DNA of 64,000 nt, taken from Phytoseiulus persimilis (Eukaryota; Arthropoda; Arachnida; Mesostigmata; Phytoseiidae). The DNA lies in the NCBI GenBank assembly GCA_037576195.1, contig CM075101.1:23870001-23934000 (forward strand), given 5' to 3'. The position numbers were made by a program, and so were the translations under genes. Positions 20,322 to 32,300 of the stretch are shown here, one piece after another. Each line of letters begins with the position of its first letter. Positions within the stretch are counted from its first letter, which is position 1. The notes under the pieces were generated by a model that ran no database searches, was not told the DNA's origin, and was given only the letters and a program-made list of their open reading frames with translations.

Positions 20322-23300
20322 TCTCAGCCCTCAGTTTGGAACGAGTGAAATGAGTTCATCGTCCATGTCTGAAGTTAGGAGGGATATGCCGCGAAGTAGG
20401 TATAGGGTCTCGAAGTGCAGTATATGGGTGTACAATGCCCGCTCTGGCGGACCCGGCGAATCTAGTTGGGCACCCTACGCTCATCTCGTTTGGCATCAGT
20501 GGGACGATGCAATCCCAATCAGTACAGGATCGAGTTGCTCGCCGGTTGGTGGGAACTCGAACGAGTGATGTGCTTCTCAAATCGATGGCCCTGATTGACG
20601 CTACGAACTAGCTCACTACCCGCTTGAGGCACTCACTCGTCCAAACCTGTACCGTCAGAGTTTGTCTGTGGCTCCACAGGCTCGGAAGCTGGTGAGTATG
20701 TGATACATGGTCCTAGAGTATCGACTACCGACTTCTTCATCCGTCGATCCTCCTTCACGCGGATCTCTTCTTAAGGGATCCCATAGATTCCGCCCCAAAA
20801 GGGCCCTCGTCCACACGTGGTCCCTACCGACCGTGTCGGGCATAACTGTCCTAGAATTTCCTGATTTTCCTGATCGATGAAGCAGTCGTCTTCCGGCCTG
20901 CAACGACTCTCCGTTCAGAAATATTCACCGATTCATTTCGCGAAAGTCTCCCACAAAGAGCATTTGACGACGTCTAGCGCCCGTGACGGAGGACTCTCCT
21001 TATATCTCTCATGACAGGTACGCCTCGGACCCGGAATAACATCTGTGTATGCTCCGGATTCCTCTTTATGCGACTTTTTGTCAGTCAATATTCCTTTCAA
21101 TGCATGCAGCAAGAGTTGAACGATACCATTCAGGAAGCCTATCGGGAACGAATCTCTGCAACCTTCCAGTTGAGAAACCTCGTGGTGGGTTCTGAACGGT
21201 CGTCTCCTGTCGTAGATCACCCTCATCTAGGTGAACCCCCGCGAGAGATTCCCCAACTAGTGTTGCAAAATTCAGAACACGTCCCTGTCCGCTGAAATTG
21301 AATCAAGGCCACGATGCCGGTGTCTTCGCGTCGATCGCGGTGCCTATACTTGAGCCAATGGCGCCTACACGGCTCTGCTACCCATGCTTTCCGGATTTCG
21401 ACGCTAGCAATTGATCCGGGAGTCATCTAATGTACAGAAGGATTTTCCCACCGCGCAAGAAAGGTGCTAGCGACAACACAGATAGCTCGTCCGGATCGAT
21501 GCCAGCATACGTCAACGGTCGATCGCTAACGACCGATGTCAACTCTGCGATGATAATTCGGATCTCTCCGTATGGGAACAGATCTTTCCCAAGTATGCTG
21601 ATTGTTCTGGCGGGGATCCACAAAACTCAATATCGACTTGGCATTCCGGGTCACTCGAAGACAGGAGTTGCGAACTCTCAGATCTTCTCGTAGGATGATC
21701 ATCCCAGTGAACGAACTGGCACACGAATAACGCCAAGCCCTCGGTGGAAGTTTGACAAACTGTCCCTAATCGCTTGGTCCCATTCCGCGATGCAGAAAAA
21801 CCAGAGGTAATTTCAATTGAGGCTCGATCCGTGGTTTCCATGAAAACGCTGATTTGTGGAGGCATCTCAACTTCTCTCTTTATTTCAAATGGGACTTGTC
21901 ACAATGGCGTGTTTACATTCAAAAGGTCGGGTTGTGAGTACTTAGAAACATTGGCGACCAATCCATCAGAGTAGCTCTGTCTTTGGTATCTTTATCGAAG
22001 GGCGAGAACCGTTGATTTTGAAGCCATTCGACGGCTCCGAATCCTGCCGCGATCCACTGTCAAACTCTGTGTCCTCTCCCCTATCAGGCAAAGCAGCTGC
22101 TTTTTTTAAATCAATGTTCTGGTATCGCTCCGAGTTCTCTCGTTTTCACGAAAGTGATGATCGCGTGATTTCATAATGTTCTGATTGTTCCGTCCTTCTA
22201 CTAGGTCACTTTGACAAGGGAGGCTTTGTTTGAATCCCGTGTTTCAGCATCGCTCTGACTCGCTTTGAGTGATTCCGATGAGTCACTACCCGGCGGACAC
22301 GAACGCTTTCCATCATTCGAAACCGATTGTCTTCTCCCTTTCACCGGAAGCCAATGATAATAAAAAGCTACTACAAGAAAAATTTGGAGTTTATTTATTT
22401 CTCTTCGAGTCAATCTCGATTGAACAGAACAACGTCTTCTGAAAGAAATGAGTGTATAGATTGCCAAATTTTCAAAACTGAAGAGAAATCAAAGATAGCT
22501 GTTATATCTGATACACACATATTATGTATATTGTTCAAAGATTTCTGAGTGCAATCCTGCTGCCCAAAGATCCATTGAGGGATTTAGAATTTAAGCTCCG
22601 TCATCGATCATGATGTACGAGGCGACAGTTGAAATGTCCGAAACTAGACGAGATTTTGAAGCCAATTCGAGTTGTCATCTGCTCCAAAAAGCTTGTTGGC
22701 CTTCTTCTCTCTTCCGAGATGCTTCCAGATCAGCCAGATCTTCCCACCGACCCTCGTCTACAAGAAAAGCTTTTCATACGAATCCCGATTTCATTCTGTA
22801 TTTAAATGTTGTTCGCTGCGGAGGGACGTCATTATTTTCCGTATTTCTGATTGAAAGAATGAGTGAATGATTAGAGTGAATTGATCCCAGTAGTTTCGAC
22901 AGCGGCTGCAGGTGCTGAGACACATAAACGTACAGCTGTCCGCTCCAGCACTCAGAGCTACAAGAGCGACGATTAAGTCCTACAAGTACAGTACATGAAT
23001 GACATAGGACAAGACACAGCGATAAGAAGAACATCAATCGTTTCAATCATATGCTCACCATGAGCTGAGAAGATTGACAGTTGGAATTCACGATAGACAA
23101 ACGACGGCAATACGAAGTGCTGAAGTGGTGGAATAGAGGGAAACGAAGGGAGTGCGTAAAAAGGTGAAAACTCAACAATTGGTGAACTTCTGAACAAAAT
23201 GAGTCAACATCAATTCACTGACTTCAACCTGTGAGGAATCTTTTCACTGTCGCCGAGGTTCGCGGTGGTGATTTCTCCCATGATAGGAATCGTGGTGAGC

Positions 23301-24798
23301 TGCGCTCCCCTCGCCCACCGAAGTCTCATTGAGAGACAAGGCAGCACCGGCAAAAGACGGCGGCTTCTGGAATATGGAACTGTTCGTGGAATCATAGGTA
23401 TTTTCTCCGTAAGCATTCTAGACTGTTCCTTCCCCCCTCGCAATGGATGGGTGTAGGCACGCATTCGTCTGCAGCGTGAATGGCCACCCTCGTCAACATA
23501 ACGGTCCCTTTCGGACTTGATGTTTGTTTATGGCGTTGTGTCAATCGTGTTGTCAGTCGCTCGCTGGCGTTTCGAGGGAAACTCGGGGAACGGAAGTCAG
23601 AAAAGTAAATCACGACTGTTTAAAGCTAGAGTTGTTGCTTCCGGTTTCATATCGACGCTCGTTTTTGATTCGAGACCGATGTTGCGAGGAATTGAAATAA
23701 TGACTTGAAAACTGGAGGCGATTCACGGATGGTTCATTTATGAATGCGTTCAGTAGAAAAACGAATAACTTAGTTTAATCAAGCAACAGAAACAATTCGC
23801 CGCAGGAACACGGTCAGAGCGCATAATGTCCTCACACCACTTCTTTCGGAGTTGCTGTGGCTTGTTGCTTTCCGTCACCGAAGAAACTTGAACACAGATT
23901 TCTGAAATCTGACCACAGGAATGGAATGATCGTGACTATGACCAACGACTGAAATCTGTCGCATCGTTCGAGTCGTTGGGGTGTTTCCCTCGTGAATGAT
24001 GTTCAAAGCAGGTAACTGACGAGGATGATCGCCGAAATAGAGCGGCCAATTCCGCTCAAGTGGCCACATATGTCATTTTATCTCTGTCTGAGTTGTCATG
24101 AAGGATGATTTCACTTGAAAATCAAGATTTATGGCTGCCTGGCTGACATTCAGTCTGATCTCGAACCAAGAGGTGTGCTGGGGGTAGCAGAGGAACCCTA
24201 TATGGCGGCGTCTTGAAAAATCATCCGCCATCGTGGGGACAATAATGATAACGACAAAAACCACCGTTATCGTCATCGGCAAGATCATGGTCACGACCAC
24301 GATGATCAATACTATCAATCATAAGGTTTTCAGTCAGTCATCAGGCCATCTGCTCTGTTTCCTCTCATTTCTTTGATTCTCTCGCTTCAATGTTCATGTG
24401 TTGTCCCTCTATATTTTCGCCGATTGAGAGCTGCATCGTTTCGTGAGAGGAGCATCGATCCGCCCGTGTTCGATGAAGCGGCAACTGCGGTTTTCAAGGA
24501 CAACTGCCCATCCTCTTTTGTCGTAGTGTTGCTTCGTTCATCTTGATCTTATTTTGTTTTCGCGGTGAAGGTGGGTAATGCTGATGTTCTCTGACGAAGA
24601 CGATAGTTTCACTCAATTGCCTATCTCATTCGAATGGTTCGTACGATGCCGCATTTCTCAATTGTTCCATCACCGCCTCCATGTTCCTCTTCGATTTCTC
24701 TTGCTTCCAATCGCGAAATTTTCTCTCGATCAATTCACACTGCGTCGTCCCTTCTGGTATGCTCTTTACTTAAAGTCTCTTCCTGACTCGCTCGGAGT
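20322..24798. other. intergenic, no gene seen
   Basis: A 4.5-kb stretch between SEM1 and the 3' end of the minus-strand 14-3-3 gene. It is locally AT-rich near 22.1-23.2 kb and contains only short, unrelated open frames. I see no RNA gene or transposon feature here. Confidence 0.45.
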
Positions 24799-27700
24799 TT
24801 AGTTCTCAGCCTCTGGCGGCGCTTCTTCGCCTTGCGTGTCCGAGGTCCACAGCTGAAATTAAACACACAGGATTTGCACAAGGGAAACAGAATGGTGCGC
24901 GGGTGGGTTATCATCCGAGACGCCGCTCAACCACAGAACGGGGTTCGTCAGAACCATCATGAGCAGTTCTTACGTCACGGAGACTGCCCGAGAGCGGCGC
25001 ATTCATCAACGGAGGCATAGGGATCTCCGGTGTAGCGAGATGTCACCACGAGCACTCACCGTGAGGTTGTCCCTGAGCAGCTGCATGATAAGCGTCGAAT
25101 CCTTATAGGAGTCCTCGTTTAGTGTGTCGAGCTCAGCAATGGCATCGTCGAATGCCTGCTTGGCCAGTTGGCACGCCTTGTCGGGCGCATTCAGAATTTC
25201 GTAGTAAAATACACTGAAGTTCAACGCGAGACCCAACCGTATGGGATGCGTCGGTGGCATTTGACCCTTGCTGATGTCAAATGCTTCTTGGTAAGCTTTC
25301 TGTGACTCTTCCACGACAGATGTGCGCTGATCTCCCGTGGCAACCTCGGCAAGGTATCGATAGTAATCACCTTTCATTTTCAGATAGAACACCTTCGACT
25401 CGGTGTTAGTGCTTTTCGGGATCAAGAAGTTGTCGAGGAGACCCTACAAAAGACAAAGCAACCTGTTGTCAGCAACTGTGTTTGTACACCCTTCGGGCTC
25501 ACGCTATCAGCGAAGCTCTCGAGGAATTAATACCATGAGTACTGTGTGGGGATGAGAACGACATCGACTTCATAGCGGTGCTGTTGAGCTAACCAAACGA
25601 CAAACTATTCTGCTCTTGGGAACGGCCCTAACAACCGAGGACGGTGAAATCAGATTTGAGTGCGATGGAGGAAAATTCGAACTAAAATCGAATTATTCGC
25701 ACTTTGAGCTTTTTGTGACAGTCATTATAGGATTAGAACGGCAACTTCCACCGACCACGCACTGACACAGCAAGCTCCCTGAATTCTTGCATGCATTTTA
25801 CGGCCGAGAAGCGTGGAGCGCCAGGAGGCCACGACCGACGGACTTCTTGGTTGGCCGACGAGGGGTCCGACCGAGAGGGTTCTAGTGAGATGGACGAACG
25901 GGAATACGCCAAGACCGAGTCGCGTTAACAGTTTAGCTGGCGTTAAGCTTCTCGAAGCTGATAAGGAAGTCGTTACGCAAAACTTGGCAAGGATTAGAAG
26001 TCGCCGAAGCTTCTGAATGTCACCACTTACAAGGACATCGTTGCAAATGTCGGTGAGCTCCTTTTCCACTTTCTCGCGGTATTCCTTAGCCATGGCTTGC
26101 TTCTTCTCAGAGCCTTCGGTCTTCTGTTCGATGGATGAAATAACTCTCCATGAACTTCTGCGAGCTCCTACGACGTTCTTGTAGGCGACAGACAAGAGGT
26201 TCCTCTCCTCGTTTGTGAGTTCAGGGGAGTTCTCTGTGATCTGCTTCATGGCCGCCGCCATGTCATCATACCTGGAATGACGAAAAGTTTGGACGGTTAG
26301 ATGGAAGTCCCGGAGAGAGTCTCCTCTGACACTCCTCAGCTGGGTCTATTGACCCACCACTCTGATCTCTCGTAGATATTGCCCCCAGCACTACGCATGC
26401 CGCTCGCTCTTGGTGCTCCAAGGGCCCTAGAAGCCCAATCTTCAGCTGTTCCAACGGAGAAAAGAGGCATCGTCGGAGAGTGGCTGTTCCCGTCGAACAG
26501 CGGATTCCATGAGAGGGGAGAGAAGTCGTTACAGCCCCGAAGCCGTGAGGAGTTGAAAATCATAGACGTAGTTGTTGTACCGATGCCCCTACGCAGAATC
26601 GAGCTCCTACTTCGACGCATCATGCTCTCCATGGCTCCACCGATATCCACTCACTTACGATCACACGAACGTCAACGAGGATACACACTCGCACAGTAAC
26701 CGATGTTTAAAGAGTGTGGCGCCGATGTAGTACGACCACAGCGGACTCGTATCTGACTCCACAAGGCAGCGGTTTACGTTCGGGAACTGCCTCTTCCAGC
26801 CACCCGCTTTGCACCCAACTAGACTGAATGCCAGTAACAAAGTTGGCTAGGAGAAGTCAACGCTACTCAGAAGACCCGTTAGGATGAAATGAGCACCATC
26901 TGTGACGCCGGCAACCACAACATGTCATCCTCCCAACGAATTGAAGCCGCGAATGGAACTTCAGAGAATGACTTGCGACCGAGGCGGGGCCACCATACCC
27001 TCCAACTGAAAACGGAGTCGTACGGACAACGACTCGACACAATTATGGCTCGCCACGTGAGATTCACATCCCGAGAAGGACAAACCTGAGAACCGCGCAG
27101 CACCGTCAACAAGTACAGGCACGCGGAGCGTTCAGAATACGCACACTAATATGGACTGCAGAAACGGGAAAACTTGACCAGTGTTTATAACTGCGCGTTT
27201 ATAGTTGCGGGATATTCCGGGTGCGAACTAGGAAACTTTGGTCGACTGGAAACTACTAGGTTCAAACGCTCCGTTACGTCATCGCTTCCGGCGCCGAAGA
27301 CCTCACGAGTGCTCCCACGACGAATACGAATGCAACACTCCAATGACGCACCGGGCCGTGCTCTGAGCGTAGTCGTCAATCCATTCGAAACAGCCATACT
27401 CCCCGTGGAGCTCAACGATGATCGAAGTCGGAACGCCCGTGTTCAGTTTGATATTCGCTACTTCCTCGCTTGTTGAGGTGAATCCAAGATAACTGTCACC
27501 AACTGCCGATAACCATCACAACGCCCATACGATCTTCACTAGTGAAACGAGTGACTGTTCCAACGATTCCGAACACGGAATCGTTGGAACGCAGCGCTGC
27601 GTATTCGCGGCCGGCTCCGACGAACCACGTGAACCATTGGCTGAGTGACCGGACGATCAACTACCCAGCTGCTATTCCTATAAAACGTCGAGGGCAGGTA

Positions 27701-28462
27701 CATTCACTTCGAGAACGGATCTCATGGGGCTCAAGAGCGAATTGAAGCTCAGCTTTCATTGCCGATCGAGTGAAGAGGAATCGCAACTTCTCCCGAAGTC
27801 AGCGCGTACGACGGTTGTATGCGGATCGCAATGGGTTACGGGAACTCGAGCGGGAGCCAAAGAGACGTGAGTCGCCAAAGTTCCTCCGAAAATCCATCGG
27901 AAGAGGATAGAAACATGTCTAGGATGGAAAGCGCCAACGCCTACAGTACCCTGGTTAGAACGGTGAGCAATGCGAGCTTTCGTATTGCAATTACGAACAG
28001 GTTCCCACTGGTCGCGACTTGATAGGCGCCATGCCATGGAGTTCCGAAATCTTTTCCAACGCCACAGCTCTCGTCCCCCTGATATATTGAAGTCTCACAC
28101 GGTTTGAAACTCAATCGATCCCTCTCGAAAGGCGCGTCATACCGGGTGAGCATGTGCGGGCAGGCAGCAGCTAGCCCGCTTGAGTCAGCTCCCTCTCACC
28201 CTGAGCGACTTCAGTCTCTTTCGAGGGCGGTTTTCTACGACCCGGACAGCCTGGGTCCACCATCAGATAATCGAACATTAGGCAGGTTACCAAGCGGCTC
28301 CGAGAGTAGCCTGTACCGGGATCGAGTGTGCGGAAACTGGGCACGGGAGAACGGTTGCGGCTATCTATCTCAGGTTATCTTCGAAGGAGAGTCGTGCATA
28401 ATTCCTTACCTCTCAGCCTGTTCTGCGATTTTGGCGCGCTGTACGAGTTGGTCTTTTTCCAT
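24799..28462 (-). CDS. 14-3-3 zeta, copy A
   Basis: Phosphoserine/threonine-binding dimeric adaptor, 243 residues. Minus-strand exons: 28462-28410 ([17 protein letters not shown]), 26271-26031, 25443-25060 and 24852-24799; all donors and acceptors are GT/AG and the phases agree. Signature segments: [45 protein letters not shown] and [14 protein letters not shown]. The Lys/Arg/Arg/Tyr phosphopeptide pocket is intact. The tail is [17 protein letters not shown]. Intron 1 is about 2.1 kb. It differs from copy B at nine positions before the tail. Regulation is not visible in sequence; the 5' end faces copy B across 1.6 kb. Both copies look functional, with no stops or frameshifts. Confidence 0.95.
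27557..27590. repeat. perfect 15-bp inverted repeat with 4-base loop, in intron 1 of 14-3-3 copy A
   Basis: Arms GTTCCAACGATTCCG and CGGAATCGTTGGAAC are exact complements around AACA. A 10-bp palindrome, GCAGCGCTGC, follows at 27591-27600. It could form a cruciform or an RNA hairpin. Confidence 0.8.
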
Positions 28463-30108
28463 CGCTGCGGTTTATTTGTCTGAGGATCGAGCACGACAAG
28501 TGGTACGAGTACTGCTGTCAGAGATGGCACGGAACCCACTCGCCAATATCAGTCACTGCTCGTTGATCGTGCTGGTGGTGGTGGTCGTCGTCGTCGTCGC
28601 TGTTGGTGTCGTCGTCGTCGTCGAGAAGGATCTGTCTGCCTGTTCTGCAGCGGCCGCTGGTGAAAACAACAATGAGGCCTTTCTGCCTGCGTGCCTGCCT
28701 GCCTGCCGGCGTTGGCTCAGTAGTGACTGCGACCAGGAACGAGCAGTCGACGCGCTGAAGTGAATTTCGTCGGGTTTGACGTCAGAACTCGCCCTCAATA
28801 GACTTCAAACCGGCAGGAGATCGCGCTCCTCGTTTCAGGAGCTCAAATCGCTTCTCCGCGTCGTCCACTGACTGCTGCTGCACCACTCTCAATTCGTCGA
28901 GGAGGGATGAGACGATGGATCAATAGGAGCAAGATGGCGTCTGGCACGCGTGCGCAGCAGGGACCCGTCAGCCGACCGGCGCTGGCTCGCTTGCTTCCTT
29001 GCTGGCCGCCTGGTTGGTTGCCTGCCTGCCTGTCTAGCCTGCCGCCCGCCCGCCAGCGCGCTCGCCTGGTTCGTCGACGATCGACCGGATGGACGCATTC
29101 CATACACGGAGCACATCCGGGCGGTGGCTCCGCTGGATTCTGGAAAATTCGACTCTCGTTCACACTCGCTGGCTGACACGCAGCAGCGGCGGCGCAGGTA
29201 CAGCCTCTCGCGCTGGAGCCAGCCCCGGCAGCTAGCAGCTCACAGCCATAATCTCTCTACTGCGCAGCAGCTCCGTCGAGAGCGGCGCAAATGTTTAAAA
29301 CCTCAATACTGTAGCTTTCGAGAGCATCGTTTTCGCCCAATCTGGTGACAATGATCTGTTGTTTGGGAGATCGAGATGCGGTTAATCCTTGTGATTTGGA
29401 TCTCGTTCGCGAATTCAGGCCATTCGCACGCGGCGACTCCAGCCCTAACTCTCACCGGAAGGGGTTGACTTTCGTAAAGACTTCATTTTCATTGGTGAGG
29501 GTATCTGATGAGCGCTAATTCGAGTCACTTGGACCAGTACGTTAGCTTGCGCTGGGACAAATTCAGCTCCCGATCATTCATAGGCGGTCGGCGGATCTCA
29601 GCTGTGTTCCGGTTCAGATCCATTCCGAATGGAGCTCAGTGCGGAGAGAGGCATCCTGTAAGCAGTCTATCGACCAAAGAGGACAGTTGAGGATCTCGAT
29701 TCCTTCGAAATCGCCGTGTCCCTGGGAACGCCAGTATTTGAATTCGGCTGAGGCATGCTGTCGCTCGAAACAGCATAACCCTCTCACTCCATGAAGCGCT
29801 GAGAGCTCGGTTCCGAACCCTATTTTCTATTTTATGGCCTCTTCATCTCGGAGCCAAGATATCCTCATCTGATCAATTGCAGAGATGTGCCGTCCCAGAT
29901 TTTCTGAGGGAATCATGCGAGGAGAAGCGAATTATTCGAATCAGCGCGCGTTCGGGAGGGCGGTGTCGATCCCGCCGCCGAACTACGCCATGGATGCATT
30001 CATCCGGTCCTCGCCAGGCAAGAGCTGCTTCTGCCATTTTGAAAAGCGAGGCATTTTTGGCGATTTTTGGTGTATTTGGGAAGTGGTCGCTAGTGCACAG
30101 TGGCCGCG
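28463..30108. promoter_or_regulatory. shared upstream region of the two 14-3-3 genes
   Basis: This 1.65-kb interval separates the two start codons. It is GC-rich and contains simple repeats: GTC/GTG triplets at about 28571-28622, and CTGC/TGCC tetramer tracts near 28685-28712 and 29018-29036. A possible 5'-UTR acceptor for copy B (caattgcag) ends at 29882. It must contain both promoters; no clear TATA box is seen. Confidence 0.45.
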
Positions 30109-32300
30109 ATGGATAAGGAGCAGCTTGTGCAGAGGGCGAAAATCGCCGAACAGGCAGAACGGTTCGTACCAGACGGCAACATTGATTCTATTTCAGATAT
30201 TCGTAGGTGAGGCGTGCGTCGTTGCTACTGATGCCTGCCTGTCAGCGATGCCGGCGAGCTTTCGTAAAACTTGTTCGAACGCGTTAATAGTTTGGAGAGC
30301 CAAACAGTTACCATAGACTTCGTCTAGAATAGATTGAGCTCCCCAGTTGGAATCTGAACCCAGTCAGGCTCCCAGCGGCCGAGAGCTATTTATGGAGCTG
30401 GTGTGCGTGCTGAGTGCTGATATTCCCGGACCAGTGGGATTGGGAGCTCGACCTGGACCGGTGGTTGGCTGCCGAAGGGCAAGCAATCTGGGTGTGTAGG
30501 GATCGGAAGGGCGTTTGTGCACCGTTCCAGGAGGACCTCAACGCCAGCAGACAGCCTAGAGTATAATCCTCTGGCCGCTATAATCTACCGCAGCTCCTAT
30601 TCGACGGCGTGACAAACGATCCAAAAATCCATCCGCCTATCTGTTCGACCATATCTTTCGCATGATGCGCCATCCTACGGCCGGCTCTCTTATGGATACC
30701 TCACGCAGGAAGCAACTGTTATACGACGACGGCGCCCTATGTGTCAACTCGACGCGGGCATTCCATGCTTCACTAGAAATTATTTTATGGGCAATCATTG
30801 TTATGTAGAAAGACTATTGATCTGATCACATCGAAATCGACGTCGACCAGGGACGCTGAAACTGAAATTCTCCCTCATTTCGACAGGTACGATGACATGG
30901 CTGCGGCCATGAAGCAGATCACAGAAAGCTCTCCAGAGCTGTCTAATGAAGAGAGAAACCTCCTCTCGGTCGCTTACAAGAACGTCGTCGGAGCCCGAAG
31001 AAGTTCGTGGAGAGTCATTTCCTCGATCGAGCAGAAAACCGAAGGTTCGGAGAAGAAGCAGGCGATGGCGAAGGAGTACCGCGAGAAGGTGGAAAAGGAG
31101 CTTACTGACATCTGCCAGAGTGTATTAGTGAGTTCGCGATTTTTCATACCAGACGAAATATCTCCAGTGAATCCTCAATGACGGAATAAGTGCCGGCAAA
31201 ATGAGTGTTTCGCTGCGTGTTGTAGCCTCAGCGTTGAGAAAATGAGAGCTCCACGAGTGATGATGTTACGCACCACACGGGTTGAAACGCCTTCTGCTCG
31301 TTTTACAGGGTCTTCTCGACAACTTCCTGATTCCTAAGAGTACCAACACCGAGTCAAAGGTGTTCTACCTGAAAATGAAGGGTGATTATTACCGGTACTT
31401 GGCTGAAGTTGCTACCGGGGACCAACGCACAGCCGTTGTGGAGGAATCGCAAAAAGCCTACCAGGAAGCATTTGACATCAGCAAGGGACAGATGCAACCC
31501 ACGCATCCCATCCGACTAGGACTCGCGCTCAATTTCAGTGTATTCTACTATGAAATCCTGAATGCGCCCGACAAGGCATGCCAACTCGCCAAGCAGGCTT
31601 TCGATGATGCGATCGCCGAACTTGACAGCCTTAATGAGGACTCCTACAAAGATTCGACGCTCATTATGCAGCTCCTCAGGGATAACCTCACGGTAAGCCT
31701 TATAACCGCCATTTTTGACGGCCCCACAGATTTCCAGGAACGGGGCATGTCTGGTACCCGGGGTTTGCCCTATTTGTATCATGGAGATGCTCAGCCCCGT
31801 GATATTCAACTCGTAGCGGCAGCTTCTTCAGCAAGCAAGCCTTCCAGAGCGCTGTCTGGCTCACTCGTCTTCTCGATCTCTTTGAGTGCGCGTCGGTCTC
31901 TATCGTTCCACTACTCCGGTGAAGTGCGCCAAAGCATTGTGATTGCATCCTTCGAACACGGGCCCGCCAATGATGAGCGGATCGCTTGTGATCATTGAAA
32001 TGAGTAGATCTTGAGGAAGAAACTAGGCTTCCATCCGGTTCTCTATGTTCTATGTTCATGTACTCCCCGTTTCACTCTCACTTCCTCCGAAAACCGTTGT
32101 GGTAAGGTCGCCGTCCCCCGTCTCCTTGAGCAAACATGCCCCGTTTCATGGTGACCACTCTCAGAAGTTGGTTCGCATGCTCTACTTCAAGTGGCGAACG
32201 TTCCGAGCCAATTCTCACGGTCTTTCTTCTACGCTTCCAGTTGTGGACTTCTGACACTCAAGGCGAGGAGGGAGCTCCGCCCGAGGGAGACGGCAATTGA
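30109..32300 (+). CDS. 14-3-3 zeta, copy B
   Basis: Phosphopeptide-binding dimeric adaptor, 245 residues. Exons 30109-30161 ([17 protein letters not shown]), 30887-31127, 31309-31692 and 32241-32300. The first three have exactly the sizes of copy A (53, 241, 384). All phases fit. Conserved blocks as in copy A; tail [19 protein letters not shown]. Differences from copy A before the tail are two in exon 1, four in exon 2 (ESSPELS vs ENSPELT; CQSVL vs CNDVL) and three in exon 3. In many arthropods zeta is a single gene with alternative exons; here the diversity is a gene pair. Complete and apparently functional. A candidate AATAAA lies at 32849-32854. Confidence 0.95.
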
